From Methylococcaceae bacterium (lineage in GTDB: Bacteria; Pseudomonadota; Gammaproteobacteria; Methylococcales; Methylomonadaceae), in contig SPJS01000196.1 in the NCBI GenBank assembly GCA_006844705.1, forward strand, positions 18,534 through 82,533: DNA of 64,000 nt, in the 5' to 3' direction. Position 1 is the stretch's first letter; each line of letters starts with the position of its first letter. The translations under genes and the position numbers were made by a program. Under the pieces are notes generated by a model. The model worked only from the letters and a program-made list of their open reading frames with translations, did no database searches and was not told where the DNA came from. This document shows, piece after piece, positions 34,363-42,158 of the stretch.

Positions 34363-37161
34363 ATGGCTTTTCTGTCTGACATTTATAACAGCGATGATGC
34401 TGCGTCGTACAATTATCGAATATTGTATGAGCGCTCGCCTCTGGCTTATCAAATGCTGGATGGTCAAGGCAATATTCTACACGTCAACTCAGCCTGGTGT
34501 GAGCTGTTTGGCATCAGTCGAGATGAGGTTTCAGGAAAATCGTTTACCGATTTTTTAGTCAACGATGTGTCTGGAAATAATGTCCTGGCCTCTATGGCTG
34601 AGCACTTGCCTGATGGATCAGTCAAACCCATTGCCTGCAGAATCAGTGATCAGGATAATAATGAAAAAGATATTTTCATTGAGGCCTGGGTAGAAGAGGA
34701 CGGTTTAAGCAGAGAAAGAATCGTTTACTGTATTTTGCATGATGTTGCCGGTTATCGAAAGAAACATCAGGTCACTGAAAGTTATAGCAAGATCTTTGAA
34801 AATTCCCTCCACGAAATTTATATCTTTGATGTCGAGGATTTCCACTATTTAAAGGTAAACCGGGGGGCATGTCGCAATACCGGTTATAGCGAGATGGAAT
34901 TTGAAGGCGCTACGCCTGAACAATTAATGCCGGGAATGAGCCGGGCTAATCTTGCCAGGCTTTTGGAACCTATCCAAAAAGGTACAGAGGACATTATTCA
35001 GTTTGAAACCATCCATCTCCGAAAAAACCGTACATTTTATTATGTAGATGTACATATTCAGCCCACGCTTTATTTGTCTCGTCCAGCCTATCTGGCAGTG
35101 GTACTGGATATATCCAAAAACAAGGAAGTAAAAAACCGTCTGGATTTGGTCATTCAGGGGGCTGAACTTGGTTACTGGGACTGGAACTATCAGTCGGGTG
35201 AATTTGAAGTCAACCAGCGCTGGCTGGACATGCTGGGGTTGACACGCGATGACCTTGATAAATTCATATCTGACTGGGGAGAACGACTGCATCCTGAAGA
35301 CAGGTTACGGATGGATGACGTACTCAAGCAGAGTATTGAAAATCACCACTCTTATAGTGTCGATTTCAGGATGAAACATCAACAGGGGCATTGGGTGTGG
35401 GTTCATAGTGCGGGAGCAGTGGTAGCCTATGACAGAGATAATCAAACGCCCCTGCGCTTGTGCGGAACCCATCAGGATATCAATGAGCGGAAAAGTAATG
35501 ATACGTTGTTGAGAAAGCTGTCTCAGGCCGTAGAACAAAGTCCAAACATGGTGATCATCACCGATACCTTGGGCAACATTGAGTATGCCAATCCCAAAAT
35601 TAAGGAAATCTCGGGTTATGGTGTTGATGAAGTGATAGGCAGGAATACCCGAATGTTTTCATCAGGAGAGACTCCAAAAGAGGTTTATCTGGAGATCTGG
35701 AATACCATCAAGTCTGGAATGGAATGGCGGGGCGTTTTACACAATCGCAAGAAAAATGGCGATTTGTTCTGGGTCAAGGAGTCCATTGCACCGATCAGGG
35801 ATGAAAATAACACCATCACCCATTTTGTTGCGATTCAGGAAGATATCACTGAATCCAAAAAGGTCGCAGAACAACTCAGTTATCAAGCCACTCATGATTC
35901 TTTGACAGATCTGATTAACCGACGGGAATTCGAGCGCCGTTTAAAAACAGCCTTGAATGTCGCAAAACAGGATAATTGTACTCATGTGCTGTGTTACCTG
36001 GATATGGATCAGTTCAAGATCATTAATGATACCTGCACGCATGTCGCCGGCGATGAGTTGTTAAAGCAGTTCTCCTGCATATTGCGTGAGAATTTCCGTT
36101 CCAGTGACATCATCGCCCGTTTGGGAGGCGATGAATTTGCCGTTTTGATGGAATATTGTTCGGTAAATATGGCGGCTAAGCATGCGCAAAAATTACTGGA
36201 AACAATAGGTGAGTTTCAATTTGTCTGGAATAACAAATCATTTCGTATAGGCGTCAGTATTGGCATTGTTCAGGTTGATAATTCAGAGAAAGATGTTTAT
36301 TCGTTGTTGTCTAAAGCAGATGTCGCCTGTTACGCGGCTAAAAATGAAGGGCGTCACTGTATTCATCGATACCAGGCGAAAGACAAGGAATTGTCTTTGA
36401 TTAATCAGGATAATCAATGGATTAGCCGAGTGAATCATGCGCTGGATGAAGATCTGTTTGAACTGTATGCGCAGCCGATCTGTAAATTATCGGATGATGT
36501 TATTTCTACGAAAGACCATTGGGAAGTTTTGATAAGAATACGAGACGGGGATAACGTGATCGCCCCCGGGGCTTTTATGCCTACAGTAGAGCGCTTCAAC
36601 TTGTCATTACGTCTGGATCAATGGGTAATACGCCATGTATTTAGTTGGCTTGAACAACGGGCAGAAAATGATAAAAAACGTTTTTGTTTGTCGATTAATA
36701 TTTCTGCACAGAATTTAGGAAACAAACAATTACTGGCTTTTATTTTTGAAGAATTTAACAGGACGACCCGTCTAGAAGCGAAAAATATCTGTTTTGAAAT
36801 TACAGAAACTGCAGCGATCAACAACCTTACAGAAGCAAAAGCATTTATCAACAAATTAAAAGAAGTCGGTTTCAAGTTTTCTGTCGATGACTTTGGCAGT
36901 GGCTTGTCATCGTTTAATTACCTGAGGAATCTACCGGTTGACTATTTAAAAATAGACGGCCAGTTCGTTAAAGGAATTGTTGATGATCCTGTTGATTATG
37001 CAATGGTCAGATCGATTAATGAAATTGGCCAGGTAATGGGGAAGAAAACGATTGCTGAATTTGTGGAAAACAAAGAAATATTGGATAAATTAAAAACCCT
37101 TAATGTGGATTATGTACAAGGGTATTATCTGGGCAAACCAAAACCAATAAAATTACTGTAG
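34363..37161 (+). CDS. PAS-GGDEF-EAL cyclic-di-GMP sensor protein
   Basis: The 932-residue soluble protein has four PAS-type sensor regions (about residues 20-130, 140-250, 255-375 and 380-505), a GGDEF domain (RLGGDEF near residue 588, preceded by an RSSD inhibitory site) and an EAL domain. In the EAL domain the residues needed for activity seem kept: EVLIR in place of EALLR, NISAQN, EITET, DDFGSG, a lysine in YLKIDG, and FVEN. Both synthesis and hydrolysis of cyclic di-GMP are therefore possible, switched by the PAS inputs (oxygen, redox or light are typical). No membrane helix. It lies between the nif operon and the eCIS cluster on the same strand. Confidence 0.93.
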   Translation: MAFLSDIYNSDDAASYNYRILYERSPLAYQMLDGQGNILHVNSAWCELFGISRDEVSGKSFTDFLVNDVSGNNVLASMAEHLPDGSVKPIACRISDQDNNEKDIFIEAWVEEDGLSRERIVYCILHDVAGYRKKHQVTESYSKIFENSLHEIYIFDVEDFHYLKVNRGACRNTGYSEMEFEGATPEQLMPGMSRANLARLLEPIQKGTEDIIQFETIHLRKNRTFYYVDVHIQPTLYLSRPAYLAVVLDISKNKEVKNRLDLVIQGAELGYWDWNYQSGEFEVNQRWLDMLGLTRDDLDKFISDWGERLHPEDRLRMDDVLKQSIENHHSYSVDFRMKHQQGHWVWVHSAGAVVAYDRDNQTPLRLCGTHQDINERKSNDTLLRKLSQAVEQSPNMVIITDTLGNIEYANPKIKEISGYGVDEVIGRNTRMFSSGETPKEVYLEIWNTIKSGMEWRGVLHNRKKNGDLFWVKESIAPIRDENNTITHFVAIQEDITESKKVAEQLSYQATHDSLTDLINRREFERRLKTALNVAKQDNCTHVLCYLDMDQFKIINDTCTHVAGDELLKQFSCILRENFRSSDIIARLGGDEFAVLMEYCSVNMAAKHAQKLLETIGEFQFVWNNKSFRIGVSIGIVQVDNSEKDVYSLLSKADVACYAAKNEGRHCIHRYQAKDKELSLINQDNQWISRVNHALDEDLFELYAQPICKLSDDVISTKDHWEVLIRIRDGDNVIAPGAFMPTVERFNLSLRLDQWVIRHVFSWLEQRAENDKKRFCLSINISAQNLGNKQLLAFIFEEFNRTTRLEAKNICFEITETAAINNLTEAKAFINKLKEVGFKFSVDDFGSGLSSFNYLRNLPVDYLKIDGQFVKGIVDDPVDYAMVRSINEIGQVMGKKTIAEFVENKEILDKLKTLNVDYVQGYYLGKPKPIKLL

Positions 37162-37527
37162 TTGACCTGCCCGGCAATCATAGCAAAGGCGCTTCCACTT
37201 CAACCGGACAGGTGATTGAATTTTACGCCAAGCCGTTGCCAATGCAGGTAAGTGTCATGGCAGAATGCTGTCGCTGTGAGTGATGCCTCCTGGAATAGAG
37301 GTGATATAAATTTGACTTTTAATATTACCTGAGATAGGCTGAAAGTAATTGTTAACAGACAGTTTACCCAGTCGCTATAAGAGAACAAAAATGTCACACT
37401 CATTTGTTTTTAGTTAAGCAGCATAGGCAAGACGTAAGTCATAAGCAAGTCATTGATATTTCAGTCTTTTAGCAATTTCACGTAAGTCGGGTTTCTCATC
37501 AAATTTTTAATTTGAACGGAGATTTGT
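37162..37527. other. Intergenic region upstream of the eCIS operon
   Basis: About 365 bases with no credible gene. Near the left end an imperfect inverted repeat (ACCTGCCCGG at 37165 and CCGGACAGGT at 37204) may end the upstream transcript. A sigma-70-like promoter candidate lies near 37352-37381. No sigma-54 GG-N10-GC site and no TGT-N10-ACA site were found here. Confidence 0.45.
37352..37381 (+). promoter_or_regulatory. Candidate sigma-70 promoter for the eCIS operon
   Basis: TTAACA (37352-37357, five of six matches to TTGACA) and TATAAG (37376-37381, five of six to TATAAT) are separated by 18 bases. It would give a leader of roughly 140 bases before the first eCIS gene. The match is moderate and unsupported by other data. 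Confidence 0.35.
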
Positions 37528-38091
37528 ATGATCAGTGATGCGCTTGATTACATTCGAATCGAAGTGCGGGATTATCTTTCGATTACGGATGCTGAAGCCG
37601 GAATAGGGCACTTGCATGACCTTGCCAAAGACGTCGTGAACCCCGGCGTGCGTATTTCTTTGGTTAATCTGGGGCAGGAAAATACGCTTCGTAATACGCC
37701 TCATGTCGCGCGCAATGATTCGGGTCTATCCGAATACAAAGAACCTCCCATCTATCTTAATTGCTACCTGATGTTTGCGTTTGGTTTCACCAGTTATCAA
37801 ACCAGTCTGATTAGGTTGTCTGAATGTATTGAGTTATTCCAAAGCAAGCGTTTTTTCGAAGCGGCTAACGAACGCACAGAAAACCCATTTCCCGGCAACT
37901 TAAATCGCATAATTTTTGATATGTGTTCGCCCGATTTTGAGCAATTGAATCACATCTGGGGGGTGCTGGGCGGCACGTATTTCCCTTCTGTTTTATATAA
38001 GGTTCGGTTGGTGAAAGTACACTCCAATGAAACGCTGTCCGGGCCGGAAATTACCAGTTTGCAAATTAATACAGGTTTCAAAAGCTCATGA
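37528..38091 (+). CDS. eCIS tail terminator, DUF4255 (Pvc16/Afp16-like)
   Basis: The 187-residue protein matches the DUF4255 family, recognised by the N-terminal MISDALDYIRIEVRDYL, the PPIYLNCYLMFAFGFTSYQTSLIRLSECIELFQ segment and a C-terminal VLGGTYFPSVLYKVRLVKV. In PVC/Afp particles this protein caps the top of the tube and sheath and fixes the end of polymerisation. GGAG precedes the ATG at good spacing. It is the first gene of a same-strand cluster of sixteen. Function from family and context. Confidence 0.85.
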   Translation: MISDALDYIRIEVRDYLSITDAEAGIGHLHDLAKDVVNPGVRISLVNLGQENTLRNTPHVARNDSGLSEYKEPPIYLNCYLMFAFGFTSYQTSLIRLSECIELFQSKRFFEAANERTENPFPGNLNRIIFDMCSPDFEQLNHIWGVLGGTYFPSVLYKVRLVKVHSNETLSGPEITSLQINTGFKSS

Positions 38092-38819
38092 GTATACGGC
38101 GCGATTACTTACCCTTGTTTAGTATTCGCGCCGTTCAGCAAGGATCGGCTGGTGTCATCAATAATGTAACGATGGCGCCTACGATGCAATGCAGAACATT
38201 GTTGAACGATCATCAGTTATTAGCAAAACAAAGAGAGTTTGGCATGCAAGTGTACTTTAGTAACAACCCCTGGGCTACAAATCCCTTGCTCGGTGCAATT
38301 TCTTCGCGCGTACGTTTTGACTTTAAAGTGATAGTTCCCGTTGATTTCTACACAACGTATTTGCCTGATGTAGAAAGTGGAAAAAAACTGCATCTTAATA
38401 ATTTAACAGCGGCGGGTTCAATCAAACCAGGGACTGATGTTGCGTTAAGTGCTAATGCCAGTGTGACTGACGTCGATGCGCTGAAGATAGTGGCGCAGCG
38501 TTTTGAAATAGAGCTTGCTCCTCCAGTGGGCGCAGTCTCCTATGACGTGAGAAACCAGTTTGGTACACAAGTGTTAAGAAATTTTCCACTTGACGAACTT
38601 GGAGAAGGTGAGCGTATTGAGTTCGATTTGGATGGGCTGCCGTATGGCCGTTATCGCTTGGCTCCAGATAATGTGCCCAGTCAAGAGACCGAATTTTTTG
38701 TTGAAAATGAAGTGGCTAGTCAGCGTTGTCAGGCTGTAGTGAGTATTTTTTTGGAGACCCCGCAAACAGGGGCGCCGGCAACAGGCTATCAATTTAATGC
38801 GCATTTTGACGTGCGATGA
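38088..38819 (+). CDS. eCIS-cluster protein of unknown function (243 aa)
   Basis: The 243-residue protein overlaps the DUF4255 gene by four bases. The first half is mixed alpha/beta (DYLPLFSIRAVQQGSAGVINNVTMAP); the second half is beta-rich, with a segment like a short Ig/carboxypeptidase-regulatory fold (LRNFPLDELGEGERIEFDLDGLPYGRYRLAPD). No signal peptide, no membrane helix. It has no counterpart that I recognise in the PVC or Afp gene lists. Translational coupling to the cap gene suggests a structural or cap-associated role. Confidence 0.6.
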   Translation: MSIRRDYLPLFSIRAVQQGSAGVINNVTMAPTMQCRTLLNDHQLLAKQREFGMQVYFSNNPWATNPLLGAISSRVRFDFKVIVPVDFYTTYLPDVESGKKLHLNNLTAAGSIKPGTDVALSANASVTDVDALKIVAQRFEIELAPPVGAVSYDVRNQFGTQVLRNFPLDELGEGERIEFDLDGLPYGRYRLAPDNVPSQETEFFVENEVASQRCQAVVSIFLETPQTGAPATGYQFNAHFDVR

Positions 38820-38865
38820 TTGTGACTAAACCGAAACTATCCCAACAGGCGATCGAGGAAAAACT

Positions 38866-40353
38866 ATGGCTATTTATAAGACCCCAGGTGTTTATATTGA
38901 AGAAGTCTCCACGTTTCCGCCCTCTGTGGCTGCAGTGGAAACAGCGATCCCCGCTTTTATGGGGTTTACCGAGAAAGCGTTAGATGAAAATGGCGAATTA
39001 TTGACGAATATTCCCACCCGTATTACCTCGTTACTGGAATACGAGCAGTATTTTGGGGCAGTTCCTGAAACGTCTTTCAGTGTTGATGTGACGCAAAAGC
39101 GCCTCACGTCATCAGGGAAAATAATTGAAACGACGGTGGCCTTCAACGGGACCCGGCCGACGATTCCGGATTACATGCTGTATTACAGTATGCAGCTGTT
39201 CTTTGCTAATGGGGGTGGTCCCTGCTATATCGTTTCGGTTGGGAATACAGTCGATACAGCGTATGCAGATACCTTATTCACCGCGGCGATTACAAGGCTT
39301 GAAGAGTATGATGAACCCACATTATTGGTTTTTCCGGATGCCTGTTCCAACCGCAGCTCTCATGTTGCAACCGATAGTAACGTGGCCACGATTGTCAATG
39401 CGGCAATGCAAAGCAGTGCAAAAATGCAGGATCGTTTTACCATTGCCGATATTCGAAATGCGATTCCCAGCGGAACTGACACGAATGCCGACATCAATAC
39501 CGCATTTAGAGATATCACGTTGTCTGATAAAGACATCGTAAAATATGGCTCATCCTATTTTCCCTATCTAAACACCAACATCAATTTTGTCACCAGTGAC
39601 GACTCGGTATCGATAGCATCTCACGCACTGATTGATGTGGCTGACGATGGTACGGAAACCTCGGGGGCAGGTTCAATCCCGGCTGATACTGCGATGAGTG
39701 ATTCCTCAGTGGCCGAAGACCAAACCGAGGTTTATAACGCAGTCAGTGCTTTTATCCGAAATAATACAACAGTCACGCTTCCACCTTCAGGCGCTGTTGC
39801 TGGCATTTATGCCAGAGTGGATGCCAGTCGCGGTGTTTGGAAGGCACCTGCGAATGTAGGCATTGCACTGGTGAATAAGCCTTCAATAACCATAACCAAC
39901 GATTTAAATGACAATTTAAACGTCGATGCGGGTTCCGGTAAATCCATTAATGCGATCAGAGCTTTTGCAGGCAAAGGTGTCTTGGTCTGGGGCGCAAGAA
40001 CACTGGCGGGTAACGATAATGAGTGGCGTTATGTTTCAGTCAGACGTTTTTATAATTTTGTTGAAGAGTCAGTTAAAAAAGCGACCTCAGCATTTGTATT
40101 TGAACCCAATGATGCCAACACCTGGGTCAAAGTTCGCACCATGATTGAGAACTTTTTAATTTTGCAATGGCGTGAAGGCGCGTTGGCCGGCGCCAAGCCT
40201 GAAGATGCTTTTTTCGTCAAAGTGGGCTTGAATCAAACCATGTCGGCTGACGATATTCTTAACGGCTACATGATTGTTGAAATCGGGATGGCAGCGGTTC
40301 GTCCGGCAGAATTTATCGTGCTGCGATTCTCCCACATGATGCAAAAATCTTAA
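38866..40353 (+). CDS. eCIS contractile sheath protein
   Basis: The 495-residue protein has the phage tail sheath signature at both ends: MAIYKTPGVYIEEVSTFPPS at the N-terminus, and WVKVRTMIENFLILQWREGALAGAKPEDAFFVKVG near the C-terminus. The middle (about residues 130-370) is a variable surface domain. Sheath subunits stack around the tube and drive injection when they contract. Only one sheath gene is present, whereas PVC and Afp carry three (Pvc2-4), so a single subunit must form the whole sheath and contact the baseplate. Confidence 0.93.
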   Translation: MAIYKTPGVYIEEVSTFPPSVAAVETAIPAFMGFTEKALDENGELLTNIPTRITSLLEYEQYFGAVPETSFSVDVTQKRLTSSGKIIETTVAFNGTRPTIPDYMLYYSMQLFFANGGGPCYIVSVGNTVDTAYADTLFTAAITRLEEYDEPTLLVFPDACSNRSSHVATDSNVATIVNAAMQSSAKMQDRFTIADIRNAIPSGTDTNADINTAFRDITLSDKDIVKYGSSYFPYLNTNINFVTSDDSVSIASHALIDVADDGTETSGAGSIPADTAMSDSSVAEDQTEVYNAVSAFIRNNTTVTLPPSGAVAGIYARVDASRGVWKAPANVGIALVNKPSITITNDLNDNLNVDAGSGKSINAIRAFAGKGVLVWGARTLAGNDNEWRYVSVRRFYNFVEESVKKATSAFVFEPNDANTWVKVRTMIENFLILQWREGALAGAKPEDAFFVKVGLNQTMSADDILNGYMIVEIGMAAVRPAEFIVLRFSHMMQKS

Positions 40354-40388
40354 CAGCATAATTTAGCGATTAACGCAGAGGAGTAATC

Positions 40389-40823
40389 ATGGCAGAAGTA
40401 TACCCAATCCCAAAATTTCATTTTAGTGTAGAAATGGGCGGCAGCTCCGTCGCATTCTCAGAGGTGAGCGGCCTGGATGTCGAAACAGAAGTGATTGAAT
40501 ATCGACATGGTGCGAGCCCTGAATATATCAAAACAAAACAACCGGGGCTGAAAAAGTATTCAAATATCACATTGAAACGAGGCGTCTTCAAGTCTAATAA
40601 CGATTATTACGACTGGTATAACACGGTGAAGATGAACAAAATAGAACGTCGTGACGTTATCATCAGCTTGCTTAATGAAGAGCACGAACCTGTTGTGGTG
40701 TGGAAAATTAAAAATGCCTGGCCTACAAAAATTCAATCTACCGATTTAAAGGCGGATGCAAACGAGACAGCGATTGAGTCAATGGAACTGGTTCATGAAG
40801 GTTTGTCCATCCAAAATGAATAA
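40389..40823 (+). CDS. eCIS inner tube protein 1 (T4 gp19-like, Pvc1-like)
   Basis: The 144-residue protein is a gp19-type tube subunit. Family segments are seen: PKFHFSVEMGGSSVAFSEVSGLDVETEVIEYRHG, KKYSNITLKRGVFKSN and the LLNEEHEPVVVWKIKNAWPTKI region. Hexamers stack to form the hollow tube that carries cargo. It sits 35 bases after the sheath gene with a GAGGAG Shine-Dalgarno sequence. Probably the abundant tube subunit. Confidence 0.92.
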   Translation: MAEVYPIPKFHFSVEMGGSSVAFSEVSGLDVETEVIEYRHGASPEYIKTKQPGLKKYSNITLKRGVFKSNNDYYDWYNTVKMNKIERRDVIISLLNEEHEPVVVWKIKNAWPTKIQSTDLKADANETAIESMELVHEGLSIQNE

Positions 40824-40854
40824 ACCTTAAAACGTTCATGTTAAGGAGGCTGGT

Positions 40855-41298
40855 ATGGATGCTTTTTATCCACCGTTGGGTTTTCATTTCCGTGTAGAGT
40901 TCGACATTTCCGGGCTCGGCAAAGCCGACACGTATTTCCGCGAAGTGTCAGGGCTGAATTTGGAACTGGAAGAAGAATCAATTGTTGAAGGGGGGGAAAA
41001 CCGCTTTACCCAACGCTTGCCTGTGCGTGCCAAATATCCCGATCTGATCTTAAAAAGAGGTTTGGTGGGAGATTCCAATCTCAGCGTGTGGTGCCGCAAA
41101 GCCATTCAGGAACTCGATATCAGTACCGCAACAGTATGGGCTACGTTATTGAATGAAGAGCATGAACCGCTACAAAGTTACTGCTTTGTTAATGCCTGGC
41201 CCAAAAAATGGTCGGTTTCAGATTTCAATGCCGAAAGCAGCGATATCGTTATCGAAAATCTAGAGCTGGCCTATCAATACTTCACTGTGAATACGTAA
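40855..41298 (+). CDS. eCIS inner tube protein 2 (gp19-like, Pvc5-like)
   Basis: The 147-residue protein is a second gp19-type tube subunit (GFHFRVEFDISGLGKADTYFREVSGLNLELEEE, LILKRGL, LLNEEHEPLQSYCFVNAWPKKWSVSDFNAESSDIVIENLELAY). It is clearly related to tube protein 1. In PVC particles the minor tube protein Pvc5 forms the first ring that joins the tube to the spike complex. A strong AAGGAGG site precedes the ATG. Confidence 0.9.
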   Translation: MDAFYPPLGFHFRVEFDISGLGKADTYFREVSGLNLELEEESIVEGGENRFTQRLPVRAKYPDLILKRGLVGDSNLSVWCRKAIQELDISTATVWATLLNEEHEPLQSYCFVNAWPKKWSVSDFNAESSDIVIENLELAYQYFTVNT

Positions 41299-41303
41299 TC
41301 GTT

Positions 41304-41471
41304 ATGCCTATCGTGATTCATGAACTCGTGGTGACAGCGGAACTGGAACAAAAAATTGGAACATCCAGTGACAATCAGGACGCACCCTCGAAGCGCCTGG
41401 ATAGAGAAGAGATTATCCGCGAGTGTACAGAGCAGGTGATCAAACAGCTAGAGCGACAAAAGGAACGGTAG
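41304..41471 (+). CDS. DUF5908 small eCIS protein (Pvc6-like position)
   Basis: The 55-residue product starts at ATG 41304 with MPIVIHELVVTAEL, the typical opening of DUF5908 proteins, and ends in a charged helix (DREEIIRECTEQVIKQLERQKER). Genes of this family occupy the short slot between the second tube gene and the tube-cap gene in PVC-type clusters. The role is unknown; a small adaptor is plausible. A longer reading frame starting inside the tube gene is not the real start. Confidence 0.75.
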   Translation: MPIVIHELVVTAELEQKIGTSSDNQDAPSKRLDREEIIRECTEQVIKQLERQKER

Positions 41472-41474
41472 ATT

Positions 41475-42158
41475 ATGACAGCTGGCATTTTAGATAAATT
41501 GAAAATCATTCCCTTTTTAGATGCAGAGGCTTTGCAGACTGGATTGCCATCTGGGCCACCGTTTATTGCGCAATTTAATCCGGAAACACTCACCATCAAG
41601 AATGAGGTTGAGCTCAATACTGAACAAACCGCGCAAGGCTCAAATGGTTCAGAAGCCAAACAAATTAAAGTAAAAGAACAGGAATTTAACTTTGATTTTT
41701 TTCTGGACGGGACGGGCGCATCGGGGCCGGGGCTGGATGTGTTTGCTTCGATTGAATTGTTCAAGTTGACCACCGGGTTTACGGGAGAGACCCACAGAAA
41801 TCGCTTTTTGATTCTGCAGTGGGGAACCTTTGTTGCGACCTGTGTGTTACAAAGCTACAGCATCAATTACAAGCTTTTTCGTTCTGATGGCACCCCCTTG
41901 AGGGCGGTAATCTCAGCCACATTTTTAGAGCACAAGTCGCTTGAGTTACAGGACTTGATTTCGAATTTGATGTCGCCTGATGTCACTTACCTGCACGAAG
42001 TTAAACAGGCCGAGCATTTAAGTCAGTTGTGTTTTAAACACTATAAACAAGCTAAATATTACTATCACGTGGCAAAACATAATCAATTAGATAGTTTTCG
42101 GCAGTTGGATGCCGGTCAGAAACTGGTTTTCCCGCCCTTGCTCAAAGGAAATAAATAA
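41475..42158 (+). CDS. eCIS tube-spike adaptor with LysM domain (Pvc7-like)
   Basis: The 227-residue protein matches the CIS tube protein family: PPFIAQFNPETLTIKNEVEL at the N-terminus and a beta-rich core, followed by a LysM-like C-terminal domain (HEVKQAEHLSQLCFKHY, YYYHVAKHNQLDSFRQLDAGQKLVFPP). In phage T4 terms it is like gp53/gp54 region proteins, and in PVC it is Pvc7, linking tube, spike and baseplate. It starts three bases after the DUF5908 gene and its stop overlaps the spike gene start. Confidence 0.87.
   Translation: MTAGILDKLKIIPFLDAEALQTGLPSGPPFIAQFNPETLTIKNEVELNTEQTAQGSNGSEAKQIKVKEQEFNFDFFLDGTGASGPGLDVFASIELFKLTTGFTGETHRNRFLILQWGTFVATCVLQSYSINYKLFRSDGTPLRAVISATFLEHKSLELQDLISNLMSPDVTYLHEVKQAEHLSQLCFKHYKQAKYYYHVAKHNQLDSFRQLDAGQKLVFPPLLKGNK

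Noticed and set aside
41208..41303. Upstream extension of the DUF5908 gene into the second tube gene
   Set aside because: The family start MPIVIHEL at ATG 41304 fits exactly; the extension is out-of-frame tube coding sequence.
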